A stretch of DNA of 64,000 bases from Amorphophallus konjac (GCA_022559845.1 CM040120.1:306812740-306876739); one strand, 5' to 3'. Positions 1 through 11,807 are shown, counted from the stretch's first letter. Notes: generated by a model from the sequence alone, not told the origin. A program made the numbers and translations.

Positions 1-1286
1 GTTTCTGAATGGTCCCTTTGGAGACCGTGTCCTACTGGCTTGTGCGTCGACCTACTGGGTGCGTCGACCTCAGTTTGTAAACGGCTGTTATTGGACCATT
101 CTATGTTGGGCGGCCCAATTAGGACCATTTTACCCTTGGTTATGGCCCAAGAACCCTCTCAACCTGAGCGGCCTTCCGTTTGAACTTTTTATTGGTGGAA
201 CGGCCCATCTAGGACCGTTTACGTCTCTAAACTCTGGGTCTTGTCCCTCCAAGCCCAGTATTACTTGTAGCGGCCCATGTCAGACCGTTACTTGATTATC
301 AGCCTAAAGCTTGTTTCACATGTTTCTTGTATGTTTTGGTGAGTTGAGCCCAGTTGGGCTTAAGTTTCTACTCTTGTTCTTTCCAACCATGAACCTTATG
401 GTTCCTACTCAATTATTAGAATATCTCTTTGATCTTAGAAATTAAGTTACATGGCTTGACCTTGAAATTCTTGGCCGGCACCAATGAACTTCTAGATATT
501 ACTTGGGATCTTGGATCCACCAAATCAATGCCAACGCATCATAAGGGCCCAGTCTGGTCTTGGGAAGAGCGCCCAAAAAGTACTAGTGCCCCGGGGAGTT
601 GCAATGACATGGTGAGGTATTACACCGAGTGCATGACTAGCGTGTGTCTATGACATTCATCCCGTTATTATATTCCTACATGGAATTCATCTTGATATGA
701 TATGCTTGTGACATGCTTGACCAGCCAATTCCTGGAAATTGATATATCTATATTCAATTCATTCTATTAGTTCATTCCTTTTCTTCTTATGATAATTTGT
801 TTTATCGTTCTTAGTTTGCATGCATGACAGTTAATTAATTGGTTAATTACTTAAACCTTGCCAGCTATTGCCTACTGAGCGTTCACTCACCCAGTTTTTC
901 CCCCTTTTTAGGTAGCTCTCGTGATGACTCTCAAACTGATGGGGATGGGCAGGAGTGAAGTCCTTGGAGCGAACCAGCTAGATAGCCTTTTAGAGATGTC
1001 ATTAGATAGTTCAAGTCTGAGAGTTGTAATTTTATTAAGTTGGTCGTTATGTACCTATGTTAAGTTGGTGGTTATGTGAGAATTTCTTTGATACTTTTAG
1101 TGTTGGTGGTTATTGACACTCATTATGTTTAATTAGTTGGAATTAAATGGTTATTTTCGAAAGTATTGTTGCCATGGTGTGGTGTTGAAGTTATTTTAAT
1201 CGCTAACGCAAGGCACAACATGTCTGGAAATCAACATATTTTAACTTTCTACTGCTGCGTCCCGATTTTTCACGTCGGGGCGTGAC
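1..1286 (+). mobile_element. Element A, 5' LTR (3' part; window edge cuts it)
   Basis: This is the downstream part of the 5' LTR of a Tekay/Del-like Ty3/gypsy element. From the first base to 1286 it aligns with 29850-31093, the end of the same element's 3' LTR. It ends in CGTCGGGGCGTGACA, a typical end for plant Tekay LTRs, and is followed at once by a tRNA-Met primer site. Compared with the 3' copy it has a short extra repeat around 45-70 (GCGTCGACCT twice) and about 30 extra bases near 860-895, so the two LTRs have drifted by indels and scattered substitutions. Positions 1-300 carry several CGG-N11/12-CCG palindromes. Confidence 0.9.
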
Positions 1287-1293
1287 AGTTTGG

Positions 1294-1305
1294 TGGTATC
1301 AGAGC
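1294..1305 (+). promoter_or_regulatory. Primer binding site of element A
   Basis: TGGTATCAGAGC is the standard plant primer site complementary to the 3' end of initiator tRNA-Met. It lies seven bases after the LTR end at 1286. It fixes the orientation of A as + strand. Confidence 0.93.
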
Positions 1306-1485
1306 CTAGGTTTTAAGTTCCTAGGTTTATAAGTGACGTCATAGAACCAGTAACCTTGTTAAGGTCTAAGGATCTAACATGGTGAGATTGGGTAGAGACT
1401 TTGGGTTGAGTTATAAACAAACATTAAAAGATTCTCGCTAGACTATTCCTTTAATTAATTTTCTGGTATATGTAGGAGTTTTTCG

Positions 1486-2460
1486 ATGGCGGCCGAACGT
1501 GCGCAATGGAGAGATATTCAGCGTATGATACAAGGCTTGACTCAGGCCCTCCAACAGGTGGCCCAAGGAGGAGCAGCACATCATGGAGCCGGTGACCTCC
1601 ACCAGAATTTTCGAGGCCTAAATCCTCCACATTTTGGTGGATCGGCAGATCCCGATGAAGCCAAAAATTGGCTGAAGGAGATAGAGCGGGTTTTCAAGTG
1701 ATGTAGTGTAATGACCAAGATCGAGTTCTTTTGGCAACTTTCCAGTTAGAATGAGATGCACGCGCTTGGTGGGAGGTTGTAGAACCAACACTCAGAAATC
1801 GGCGTGCGTCATGGGATGAATTCATGGAACATTTCAATAATAAGTATTGTTCAGATCGTGTTCAGGAGAAGAAGGCGGCGGAGTTCGCTGCTCTGAAACA
1901 GAGGAACTTGTTAGTTGCAGAATATGAAGCTCAGTTTGCCAGACTATCCCGGTATACAACACACTTGGTATCCACCGAGAAGATGAAGGCTAAGCGTTTT
2001 ATGAACGAGTTGAAGCTCCATTATATTAACCAGTTAGCACCTTTGGAAATTCAGACTTATGCAGAGATGGTGAGAAAGGCTCAAGTTCTTGAAGATACCT
2101 TAGAGATGACTAAGAGGATTTGAGGAAAGAACCCTACGAAAGAGTAGACCACTAGTTCTGGGAATTTCAAGCCCGATAATGACAAGAAGAGATCCAACGG
2201 TGGGTTTAGTTCGTGGAAAGGTAAGGTGTAGAAAAATGACGATAAGAAGTTTAGCCCGGGTGTACCATCTAAAGCCCTTTGCAAGTATTATGACCGCCCA
2301 GGTCATAAGATTGAAGAGTGTTGGCGCAAGCTAGGCGCCTATTTACGTTGCGAAAGCCGGGACTATCGTATACCTGAGTGTCCCCTCTTGTCAGACCAAG
2401 CTACTCCGAATAAGCCGCAAGGAGGCCAGAAGCGGTAGGGTAAGCTCCAAGCTCTATAGG
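1486..2460 (+). pseudogene. gag: Element A gag (broken)
   Basis: This is a Tekay-type gag. The N-terminal piece (1486-1701) has the LNPPHFGGSADPDEAKNW motif of the family. It then shifts frame near 1700, with stops close by, and resumes at 1824-2123 with EHFNNKYCSDRVQEKKAAEF, the usual capsid helix region. A CCHC zinc knuckle (CKYYDRPGHKIEEC) is readable at about 2281-2322, followed by a second cysteine-rich stretch to about 2395. At least one frameshift and several stops (about 1699, 1711, 1753, 2121) make it unusable. Element C at 31094-31810 carries the homologous gag and shows the same order of parts. Confidence 0.88.
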
Positions 2461-2499
2461 AAACCACGACTGAAACCACGGAGGGGGGTGGACTTGTTG

Positions 2500-3204
2500 A
2501 AGGTACACTTATTATCTCGGATAAGCCAGCTTATGTTCTATTTGATACCGGAGAAACGCATTCTTTTATTTCTCAGAATTTTGCTAAGTCTTTATCTATG
2601 AAACCGGTATTAATGAGTTCTCCATTAGAAATTTCAACTCATATTGGTTCGGGTTTAGCAATCAAACATTATTACCCTTCTAGTAAGGTCATGATTAATG
2701 GGCAGAATTTGCCGACTGATTTGGTTTGTATGGGAATGAAGGATTATGATGTAATCCTAGGAGCAGATTGGTTGGCTAGATATGAGACCAATGTCCAATG
2801 CAGCACTAGCTCTGTGTCTTTTTCTGGACACCATGAGCTCTTTTTTATTGGGGTTAGGCGCTCTAAATCTGTGCCGCTTATTTCGGCCCTCTGAGCCGAG
2901 AAGTTATTAAAGAAAGGATGTCAGGTTTTTCTAGCCTTGGTTTCTTTAACCCCTAAGAAGGAGATTGAGATTAAGGATATCCCTATCGTCCGGGATTTTC
3001 CAGATGTCTTTCCTAAGGATTTGCCAGGACTTCCACCTGAGAGAGAGGTAGTCTTTTCTATTGATCTAATTCCTGGCGCGTCCCTTATTTCTAAGGCTCC
3101 GTATCGTATGTCTCCTACGGTGTTATGGGAATTAAAGAGGCAATTAATGGAGTTGCTCGAGAAGGGGTTTATTCGCCCTAGCACATCCCCGTGGGGAGCC
3201 TCCG
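2500..3204 (+). pseudogene. pol: Element A protease and start of reverse transcriptase (split by B)
   Basis: The aspartic protease motif reads FDTGETHSFIS near 2540. The usual residue after DTG is alanine, as in element C (FDTGATHSFIS), so the active-site loop is altered. The frame stays open to a TGA near 2892 and then continues from 2937 into the start of reverse transcriptase, with YRMSP...ELKRQLMELLEKGFIRPSTSPWGASV. The last codons meet element B at 3205. The rest of RT resumes at 25402. The coding continuity across 22 kb of inserted DNA is direct evidence of nesting. Confidence 0.9.
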
Positions 3205-5252
3205 TGTAATGCCCTGAATTCTTATCGGATTCTTATTAGGTCTTTTGGATCCTTATTGGATGATTTCGGATCGCTTATGTAGGTCCTGAGTTGAGTTTTA
3301 TGATCCGTGTGGGTTTTTCGCTCGTACAAGTTACGGAACCCTGCGGTGAGTTTAGTTCTTAGTTCATCGACTCGAGGACGTTACAACATTGATATACTCT
3401 TTGAGAAGATAGTTTCATCTATTTGTGCATATTTTTCTGAATTAGTAGATTTTCGGCACAAAAATCAGAATTTACAAAAATTAAGAAAATTTCCTAATTT
3501 CTTCTATTTAACCCTCAACCCCCTCTCTCCTCCCTCATTTCTCACATCTCTTTCTCTCTCTCATATGGGCCGTTCGACGCGGGGCGCGCGATCGTGGAGA
3601 GTTGGCCGAGGCGGGGACGTGATGGAGTGATCGAGACGTGGAATGGGGCGACGGTTTGAGCGTGGCAAGGCGCGATCCCTTGGTGGATTCCGAGACGGTA
3701 CAGTTCATTGATTTGGCATTTTCAGCATGGTTTAGTCACTACGGCGCCCGGAATCATCGGTGGACGTAGGGAGACGGAAGATATACTTCTCCTCTACGTC
3801 CCCTCGAAGTTTCATGCCGAACGGTGAGCATACGAGTGAGTTTTGTCTTGTTGGGGTAAAATCATGCTTTTGGGGTGTTCGCAGGCTTCGTCGGAAAATA
3901 GCGACACTTTTTAGATCAGTTGGTATCAATCGAACCCCTGGAATGCCAGCATTCTAGATCCGCTATTTTAGTGTTGTTTGGTTGTCATTTGGGGGCGGTA
4001 CGAGCCCGGGAGCCCCAGTGACTCATTTAGGGTCAATTCGGTGGAATTGCCCGTTTCAAGCCATTTGTGCGTTGTTTTGATCTCTTCCGGAGTGTGGAAG
4101 GTCGATATTCTCATTATGGATGTTTCCTCCTTTGATCGGAATCGAATGGGGCGTGGAATCGGGCCCGGAGATTAGGGTTTGGCCGATTTTTTACTATGAC
4201 AGGTCGACTGGAACGGATCGGCCGATCGACCGGCGGTTGCCCGCAGACCGTGTTGGGTCCGGCTGTTGGTCCGGTCGATCGACCGCACAGGTCAGGTCTA
4301 CCGACCCAGTCAGGTCGACCGACCCCAGGGGCCAGGTCGATCGGAATTCTCTGTTTTTGTTCATTTTGAGTCCTGGTCGGTTTGGTTGAGACCCAATGAC
4401 CGACCTATGGCCTCACGAGTGTCCCGGACACCTTGTAGGTTCCGTGTCCATTTTTCTGGGGTGTCGGGAGGTGCCATGTTACTTCGATTAGCGTGCCCAT
4501 AGGGATGTGTGTCCCGGGCTTTGTGTTACGCTCGATCGAGTCACCGTGTATCGGTGTGAGTGCGGTGGGGTTCCCCCGCATGTGTGTGGCCTCCCTTGAG
4601 TTCCCGTCTTAAGGGGATGGTCTCGGCGTCTTGTGGTCTGCCTCGATATTCACATTACCGTTGTTTTAGACCTACTCAAGAATTTAAGTCGGTTGGCCTT
4701 GGCGGCCCAACCTTCATGCGTTTCCTTGCTGTAGCACGCCTTTCTTAGGCTGCTACATGTCGTTTGATTTAGATCTTTGTCTTAGGGTGGTTAGTGTGGT
4801 GGTTGTCTGTTGGACCGCCTAGTCCGTGTGGCAGGTTTATATTAGACCGCTTTGGTGGTTTGTCCGAATAGGTTTGTTCATGGTTGACTGGATTTAGCAG
4901 CTTAATCCTTGACCGCTACAGTCCCCTAGCGGCTCATTCTATGACCGCCAGATTATGTTCTGCCGCTAAATTCCTACATGTCATTTCCCAATGTGTTGGT
5001 TTACAAGTGTCTGGCTTGACCTTGTGGTTTGCCATTCCCGTGGATATCTATTGATGTCCTCTGAGGGCTATGGCCACGTTATGAGATAGCCAGGAGTTTT
5101 CTTGCTTGATGTAGGATTCTCTTTCCTACTGTAGAATCGTCATTGTCTGGTTCCGGTCAACCCGGGGTGACCCAGTGGTTGACAGGCGACCTTGTGTGCG
5201 TCTCGGTGGTTCTGTCCAGCCCGAGACATGGTTTTAGATGCCTTGAGGTGTT
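3205..5252 (+). mobile_element. Element B, 5' LTR, first part
   Basis: It starts TGTAATGCCCTGAATTC and matches 21733-23797, the start of B's 3' LTR, over its whole length with scattered substitutions. It is interrupted at 5252 by element T, whose GTGTT target duplication is 5248-5252 and 18192-18196. The remainder is 18197-19805, giving a full LTR of about 3.66 kb, long even for Tekay-type elements. The stretch 4200-4350 is full of GTCGAC/GGTCGACC sites and 4800-4950 holds CGG-N12-CCG palindromes. ORFs here (for example 3307-3630) recur in the 3' copy only because the LTRs are alike. Confidence 0.92.
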
Positions 5253-7601
5253 TGTAGGATGTAAATGTAATCTACCTCGCCCCGAGCTAAACAATATAAC
5301 CATGCATATAAGCGTGAAAGTGCATGAAATGGAAAGGGGCGATAAAGAAGAGGAACCTGACCGTGATCGACACCAAGGTTCTACGGCATCAAAAGGATGA
5401 AAAAAGGATGAATACGGTGCCGTGTACCTTGGAAAATGAAGAAGAAGATGTGGCCTAACGGGAAGGCGCTACAACGTGTGATCGCGCTTGAAATGGGATG
5501 CGGGAAGCCGATGTGGGTGCACCTCCTCACCTCCTAGCCGGCTAGAAAGCGAGGGCCTCACGTTCTATCAATAGTCTCCTGCAAAATAAAGCCACAAACA
5601 TAAGAAAAAACCCATTAGAAACATGAAAGTGTAGCACATGTCCGAAATGATGAAGTAGCATGAAAGAAAGGGGGAGAACGCACCGGGGGAGGGTTTTTAA
5701 CCCCTATGAGTGGGTGCAAAAGTAAGGTGGGAGTGTTGTGCATGCATAGAATTTGAAATCATGGAATTTGATGGAGAAATGGGGGAGAAAAACGTTGTGT
5801 AAAATGGAGAAAAATGCATGAACGTTCCGAAACAGCGCAAAAAAATTAAGTGTAAAACTGTGATGATTTGTGAAAAGTGGAGGGAGAGAACTAAGCCTAG
5901 GTATGAAGAAAGAGAGTCCGGAGAGATGAAAAATGAAGAAGATACTCCCCTCTTCAATATGAGACCAATGGAGGACGAAGAGGATGCCGGATGACTCCGC
6001 CCCGAGCCGACGAAGGGCGCCCCGTCGCACAGGTTCAAGAACTCGTGATGATTTGCAAAAAGTATGGGCGAAGTTAGGAGGGTAAAAGAAGATGAAATCA
6101 AGCAAATAAGGTATCAAAATGAAGCCTATACTTCCCTCAATAGCCTGGGGTCGGAAGTTTGAGATGACGATTTGGCATGGCTCCGCCCCAAGTCAAGAAG
6201 AGCCCCCCGTCGCGCAGGCGAACTGGGCAGGTTTATATAGAAAAAAAGGTGAAAACCCTAACTTTCTGCTGCGATTTCAGAGGATAGAGTCCACCAAATC
6301 TCAAGATCTATGAATCAATCTTGAGATAATAGATAGGATAAGAGTTAGGAACAAACGGGACTCTTTTTGGTGGAAGGATCTGGAAGATAGAGTCCATGTA
6401 AGGTGGCCCCGGAGCCTAATCTGGAAGAGTTTTTGTTGCACGAAAAGCAGAAAAACCTGATATTGCGGCCAAGATTTCAGGAGATATGGTTAATTAAAAA
6501 TCGTGCTCCATATACCAAATTCAAGATATTACAAAGGGAAGACACAGCAACAAACGGGGCTCAATTTAGTAGAGTATTCTAGAAGATAGAGCCCTAACAA
6601 GGAGGCCCCGTTGCACAGGTTTCGGCCTTAGAATTCGGCGGCGAAGAAGATGGAGTTCATGACTTTTTGGACTCTCTGGTAGATGGACGGTCGCACGATA
6701 GACCGTTCATTGCATTGGGCGGTCTAGCTATAGACCGTCCAGTCCTGGGGGCGACCGGGGGACTTTTCGCACAAAAAAGAGATAAACGGTCATCCACGGA
6801 CCATTTTTCGAGTCAGGCGGTCTTAAGAAGACCGTTTTATGACATTTTAAAAATAATAAAAACAAAATAAAAATAAAATTTTTTAAAAAGTTACTGTTCA
6901 TGGGTGGTCAACTGTTGACCGTTTTACTGTTAGACGGTCAACTTGTGACCGTTCAACTCAAGGAACGGTCAACTGTTGACCGTTTAGCTGCCAAGCTCGC
7001 GCGACTTTAGAAATTGAAGCGTATCTTGAAAACGGTGTAGAATTGTAAAAAGTGGTAAACAAAGAAATTGTAGATAACTTAAAAATGAACAACTTTCATG
7101 AAGAAAGTAAGATGAGAAAATGATTAGAAGAGAGAGAAAATAGGGCTAGAACAGAGAGAGAAAATACCGAGACATAGGTGAATAGTGTAGTCTGCCGGAA
7201 AAATGTAAATAACTTGAAATCGGTGCAGAATTGGCCAATGACGTAGAAGAAGGAATTGTAGGGATTTGAAAGATGAACAACTTTTGTGAAGGGCACATTT
7301 TGAAAAGAGGAAAGGAAGGGAGTGAAAAAGGAAAGTTTTCAAAACTGCGCAGCGAAAGGGGGCTGAATGCTTGAGGGAAGCCAGCCTAAATGGGCCGTAA
7401 GTTGACTTTGAAGGCCGGAAGGTGACAAGATAGGCTCCAGGGCTCCATGAAATAATGATCTCCAAGGCTCAAATAGAATGGAATAATGAAATGGACTCGA
7501 AATCCATCCAAGGAAGGGTCCAAAACAATGGGTAATTCGGGGCATCAAAATGATGAATAAGAGAAATGACTCAACTTGCAAGCTAAAAATGGGTGTCAAC
7601 A
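5253..7601 (-). mobile_element. Element T, 3' LTR (element on - strand)
   Basis: This LTR is nearly identical to 15849-18191 (2,349 against 2,343 bp), which makes T the youngest complete insertion seen. On the - strand it begins TGTTGACACCC, the start shared by Tat and Athila-type LTRs, and ends CATCCTACA. A TATA-like box, CTATATAAAC, is at 6240-6231 on the - strand. Downstream of that box are a GGGTTTTTAACCCC palindrome (5691-5704) and a GTGATCGCC-type block (about 5362-5380). Eight or more CGG-N11/12-CCG palindromes lie between 6688 and 6982. The LTR is flanked at 5248-5252 by the target duplication GTGTT. Confidence 0.95.
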
Positions 7602-7616
7602 GATGCCCCTCCTTGA
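7602..7616 (-). promoter_or_regulatory. Polypurine tract of element T
   Basis: On the - strand the bases just before the 3' LTR read AAGGAGGGGCATC and then TGTTGACACCC. The same tract, with the same spacing, precedes the F LTR at 47152-47166. This sets the direction of T. Confidence 0.9.
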
Positions 7617-9239
7617 TATTTGCTTTGCAAGGGAATGAGCGAAAGTGATGCGGAGGTGAAATGGAAGGAGATGGAGCGAAAGCGACAGCGACATGAAATG
7701 GAGATGAAGCAGATTTGAAGCGGAGAGAACTAATAAGCAGGCATCAAGGAAAAAAAGACACCCATCACAACCAACAAGCGATAGGAATCATCCCGAAATC
7801 GCCGAACTAACCACCAAGACTGGATGACGTGGATGAGACATGTCTGGAGAACTAAACTAACAGGAAAAAAGGAAGCACGACCAGGCCCATCGGGGACACA
7901 ATCCACAGACGATGAGGGGGTCGAAAAGGAACATAACGTAAAAAGTAGGAAAATTGTAACAGGGATAAAATCCAGATAGGAATCACGCTGGCCAACCAAA
8001 CTAAGCAGGTAGTTCAGAGAAATCGTTCAAATTCAGAGTGGAATAAAGATCTCTTATCCAAGGAACTTAAGTGCAACTAACCATTGCAGAGGAGAAACCC
8101 TTGAACGGATCACGAGACGTGAATGCTCAAAAGATGACATGATGCATGCTGGGCTAAAATAAAGAAATCGTTAAAACGAATGCAAAGAAAACATAAAATA
8201 GAAAGTACTCGAGAATAGTATTGCTAGATTGGAACAATCAGGGTCAAGACACTATCCACAACCACGGCGTGCAAGATAGAACCATCGTTCCCTATTTTTC
8301 CAACCTAACGGCCTATCCGATGATTAAACATGTGCACCTAGATCATCATCGTTTTTGTTAAAGGGGAACGTCAGATCCTGGAACACGTGAATGACCAGCC
8401 GGTTCTCGAGATAATATAACAATATAGATACTATATAGTAATGCAACAATGAGTAGGGATAGAAAGCCATACCTGACTTACCTGTGCAGGTGAAATGACA
8501 AATTTTGGATTTTCATTTTTCAGATTTTTGTGAATTTTCATATATAAGATAAATATGACAAACAAGCAAGTATAAACATAGAGAAAATAACATAACTATC
8601 AACTGAACGAAAAAATAACACGACATAACATAACGATCAAATGAAATGGGAGACAATGCAACATACCATAACAAAGTTAAACAAGCGCATATGCAATGGC
8701 ATGAATAGACAACATGCATGCATGAATACAGTGTGACAAGACAACAACACGGTGGGACAACACACGGTTGGGACAAGAACATGACGGATGACCACACGGT
8801 TGGGACAACACACAGAACATAGAGGGACGACTATCAACATATGTAAGTCAACTAACAACACTCGGTGAGGGACAAAACAACATGTGTGGGACAACACGGT
8901 GGGACATAAACCCGTGACAAGGACACGGCGGGATAAAAGACATAAATAGATATGCCCTTCAATCAAAACTCAAGATCAGAATGAAGCAGAGCCGCCAGGT
9001 TCATAATCGTGAGGCAAAGCCCTGTCATAAAGATATGATCATTACAAACAAAAGCTGAGAAGGACATGAGCTTCAGAACATATCGAGAGAGTGGATCGAA
9101 GAAGGAAAGAACAGATCAAAGATGTGGATAGGAGGCAGAGCATAAAGATATAGCAAGGAATACCTGAGTACTTGAAACCTGCAAACTTAGCAAACGGATT
9201 ACGTATCTGTCCTTAAAACAAATGCAAATGCATGAAAAA
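7617..9239 (-). other. Element T, non-coding region next to 3' LTR
   Basis: No open frame with a recognisable product is present. The first 900 bases are homologous to element F at 47167-47995: both contain the CATCAGATCCTGGAACACG block (T about 8370, F about 47872) and the ACCTGACTTAC block (T about 8472, F about 47972). The homology stops near 8500, where F instead carries its opposite-strand PMD genes. The stretch 8500-8960 is an AC-rich, degenerate repeat with many CGGTTGGGACAACACA-like copies, which explains the - strand ORFs there. Confidence 0.75.
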
Positions 9240-9425
9240 GACACATTTTTTTTTGGATTTTTGTAATCTTTCTGATTTTTTTTAAATTTTCAATAGTATT
9301 TCATTTTTCTGGATTTTTTGAAGTATTTGATTTTTTTGTATTTTTGATAATATTTGATTTTTTTTTGAAATTTTGAAGTATTTGAATTTTTTGGATTTTT
9401 TATAATATGTGATTTTTTTTGATTT
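9240..9425. repeat. T-rich degenerate tandem repeat in element T
   Basis: This tract repeats units resembling TTTGATTTTTTTGGATTTTTT with about 25-bp spacing. Element F has a cleaner array of the same kind at 54483-54690, in the same place relative to the conserved block that follows. Confidence 0.7.
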
Positions 9426-10619
9426 TGACATAGCAATCCGCAGCACCTAAAGACGAGCTCAAACTACTGGCTAGGGATCGTCGCTCCTACCCCTTTCATT
9501 AAAGGCTTCCCTTAAGCAGGGCGTGCATGTGAGGGTGGCTTACCACAACCAACTGCTTCTAAAGAACGGTGCCCCTACTAAGGCCATACCCGGGATACAA
9601 CCCAGCCTAAGAGGGAGAAGCAGAAGATAAATTGGCGACAAGCTTCGTGCAGGATGGGAGATATCAAGGCTCGAATTCCTTCCAGGGCACCACCCCTCAA
9701 AGAGATAGCCTGTTGCGCCGGGGCTTTGTGTCTCTGATTTTTAGACCCATATTTATCAGGCACACATGCGACCGGGCTCATGACGTCCCGCGGGGAACCG
9801 TACTACCACTCTTGCCATGCCTTTGATTCATAATTTTACATTGATTCATTTTCTCATTTTGGTAGCCCTTATTGGCCAGATATAGTATGAAAGCTCACTT
9901 TTGAGGGTCAAGACTGCCCCTATTTGAGACCTCTCTCGTATTAGGGAGTGTCTAAGTTGGTCATCTCATCCATCAATCTCTTACCCCTGCACTTGGCCGA
10001 GTAGAGAAGAGAAAAGGCCTTCGTGCATACCCAAAGTATGGCCAAAGCAGCAACGTTGTTGCACTAGAGGGGTCGGCTATGGCTCGCCGTGAAGTGTGTG
10101 AAAAACCCATGCCTAAAAGTCACCCTCCACAATCGAGGAAAGAAACTAGACTCCCAGCGCGGAGCCATCACCAGCCTAAGGATGCTGCAGAAGCTAACTT
10201 TTTTATTTGACACAAAGTTAAGATCTAATTAAACAAAGACTCCTAAAGCCACTCGATCATGTTAAGGAACCAACATTATAAGCGCGTGTAGAAATAACAC
10301 AGTAATAGCAATGATAACATGTTTCGGCACAAAATCAAAGATACCTTTGCAAATCTATGACGTGGAAACCGGCCTCCTAAAGCGATCTCGATCATCAAGG
10401 TTTGAGGAGCGCGAGTAGCTTTGCATTCCTTTGCTTGCCAGGATAAAGGATGAAAGGAGAGCAAAGGATTGGATTCGTCGACACAGAGGAGTGGCAGACA
10501 TCATACTGGACGAAGAAGGGATAAAAAGGAAGAGAGACGAGGGCTAGAACTCCCTCGTTAAGGCACTGAGGCCCTGATAACAAGGAACCCGATACAGAAT
10601 AAACAGGGATTAACTGAGA
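9426..10619 (-). other. Element T, block conserved with F pol 3' flank
   Basis: No protein is recognised. Positions 9711-9835 (TTGCGCCGGGGCT, then GACGTCCCGCGGG, then CCACTCTTGCCATGCC) match F at 54955-55073. Positions near 9905-9950 (GACTGCCCCTATTTGAGACC) match F near 55205. In F this block lies just past the end of pol, so T keeps the pol-distal flank but has lost pol itself. Confidence 0.7.
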
Positions 10620-11807
10620 TCAAGGCGGGCTAAAGCCTCGAAAACAACAAGAAAAAGGGTGAGAACCCCGAAAGGGTGAGGAGGAAAGAATAGAAAGACG
10701 AGGAGAAGAATCATCCAACGTGGTCGGAGAAGGAGAGTAGCGATCACCCGCCAGAGGCGGGGAAGAAGAAGCATAAACACCTAACCAGGTTGGGGAGAAG
10801 AAATGAAAACCACCCGACAAAGTTGGGGGAGGATCAGAAAAACCACCCGACAAGGTCGGGGAACGAGCACAAGGAATCCCCAATAGGGTCAGGGGAAAAG
10901 GATGAGTAGCGGAATCCGGATGTATCCGGGGAGAAAAACTAGAAGATGCCCCCGGATCAGGGGAAGAGGAGGACATATGCAGAGACCTAGAATGGTGAGG
11001 ACATGAGAAGATGGTAGAAATATAGTCAGGTGGTGGAAGGTACACCACCCAAGGATAAGAACTGAGCAAAAGAAAAGATGAATGGACGGAAGAAGGAGAG
11101 GAGGAAGTGGACCCTCGAATGCACAACTGACAGCCTTTATACTTATGTCGCCACCTCTTCTTGGCAGAAATCTTCTTGAAACAACTCCGCCTGGTGCGAA
11201 CTCGGGCCTTCGGGCTTCTTGTCTTGCAATATTTTCTTAAATAACGGGCCCACCTGGCAGACAGCCTAGCCCGGTTATGAATATGCAGCTTCATCAGGGC
11301 GGTTGCCCCTAGACTCACGGTGCTAACATGCTGTGGACATTCTTGAGCAACTGACTCCTCAGGATGATGAGTATCATGGAACCATGGAGTCTTATCTCTT
11401 GGCACTAGAACATGGAGATTCGACAACTTTACTCGGCAACTGGGCATGAAGCATAACTCCCTTACCAGAAAAGTAGGACAGAACTGAGGGGGAGTAATGT
11501 GCGGCGTTGACGTGGCCGACATACCAATAAATCGAGGGAGATTGCATAACAGATGCAGAATGTCCTTAGAAAGTGCAGAAGATGCAGCCAATTGCCCCTT
11601 GAATAGGGAATCCATCAGGCTCCGGGCGGCCGTATGGGTTAGCATAATCTGAGTAGAGAACCCCTCTCGGCCAGTGAACTGAACATCAATCGAGCGAGGA
11701 GAAATAACAGCATCGATAGTGACTCCCCCGGTGAGCGATGAGATTGCCATCAGCCTCGCTCGTGAAGAAACTGGCACTAGTGCGAGTGAACTCTTCTTTG
11801 CAACCAT
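10620..11807 (-). CDS. Uncharacterised 395-aa ORF in element T
   Basis: This is the longest uninterrupted frame in T and lies on T's coding strand, downstream of gag. I do not recognise it. The first 150 residues are mixed and globular-looking. Residues about 200-235 are strongly basic (many R and K). The last 170 residues are serine- and proline-rich with short repeats around SPTLSGGF and SPPLAGD, matching repeated DNA at 10760-10870. No DTG, reverse transcriptase, RNase H or integrase motif is visible. It sits where pol would be expected, so it may be a filler sequence or a captured host fragment. An open frame of this length in an otherwise decaying region suggests recent arrival, not proven function. 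Confidence 0.45.
   Translation of the reverse strand: MVAKKSSLALVPVSSRARLMAISSLTGGVTIDAVISPRSIDVQFTGREGFSTQIMLTHTAARSLMDSLFKGQLAASSALSKDILHLLCNLPRFIGMSATSTPHITPPQFCPTFLVRELCFMPSCRVKLSNLHVLVPRDKTPWFHDTHHPEESVAQECPQHVSTVSLGATALMKLHIHNRARLSARWARYLRKYCKTRSPKARVRTRRSCFKKISAKKRWRHKYKGCQLCIRGSTSSSPSSVHSSFLLLSSYPWVVYLPPPDYISTIFSCPHHSRSLHMSSSSPDPGASSSFSPRIHPDSATHPFPLTLLGIPCARSPTLSGGFSDPPPTLSGGFHFFSPTWLGVYASSSPPLAGDRYSPSPTTLDDSSPRLSILSSSPFRGSHPFSCCFRGFSPP

Noticed and set aside
5697..6117. 134-139 codon - strand ORFs in the T LTR, present in both LTRs
   Set aside because: Presence in both copies follows from LTR identity. One copy is already frame-shifted relative to the other, and no domain is visible.
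7124..7465. 113-codon - strand ORF in both T LTRs
   Set aside because: As above; composition is low-complexity F/S/L and there is no recognisable motif.
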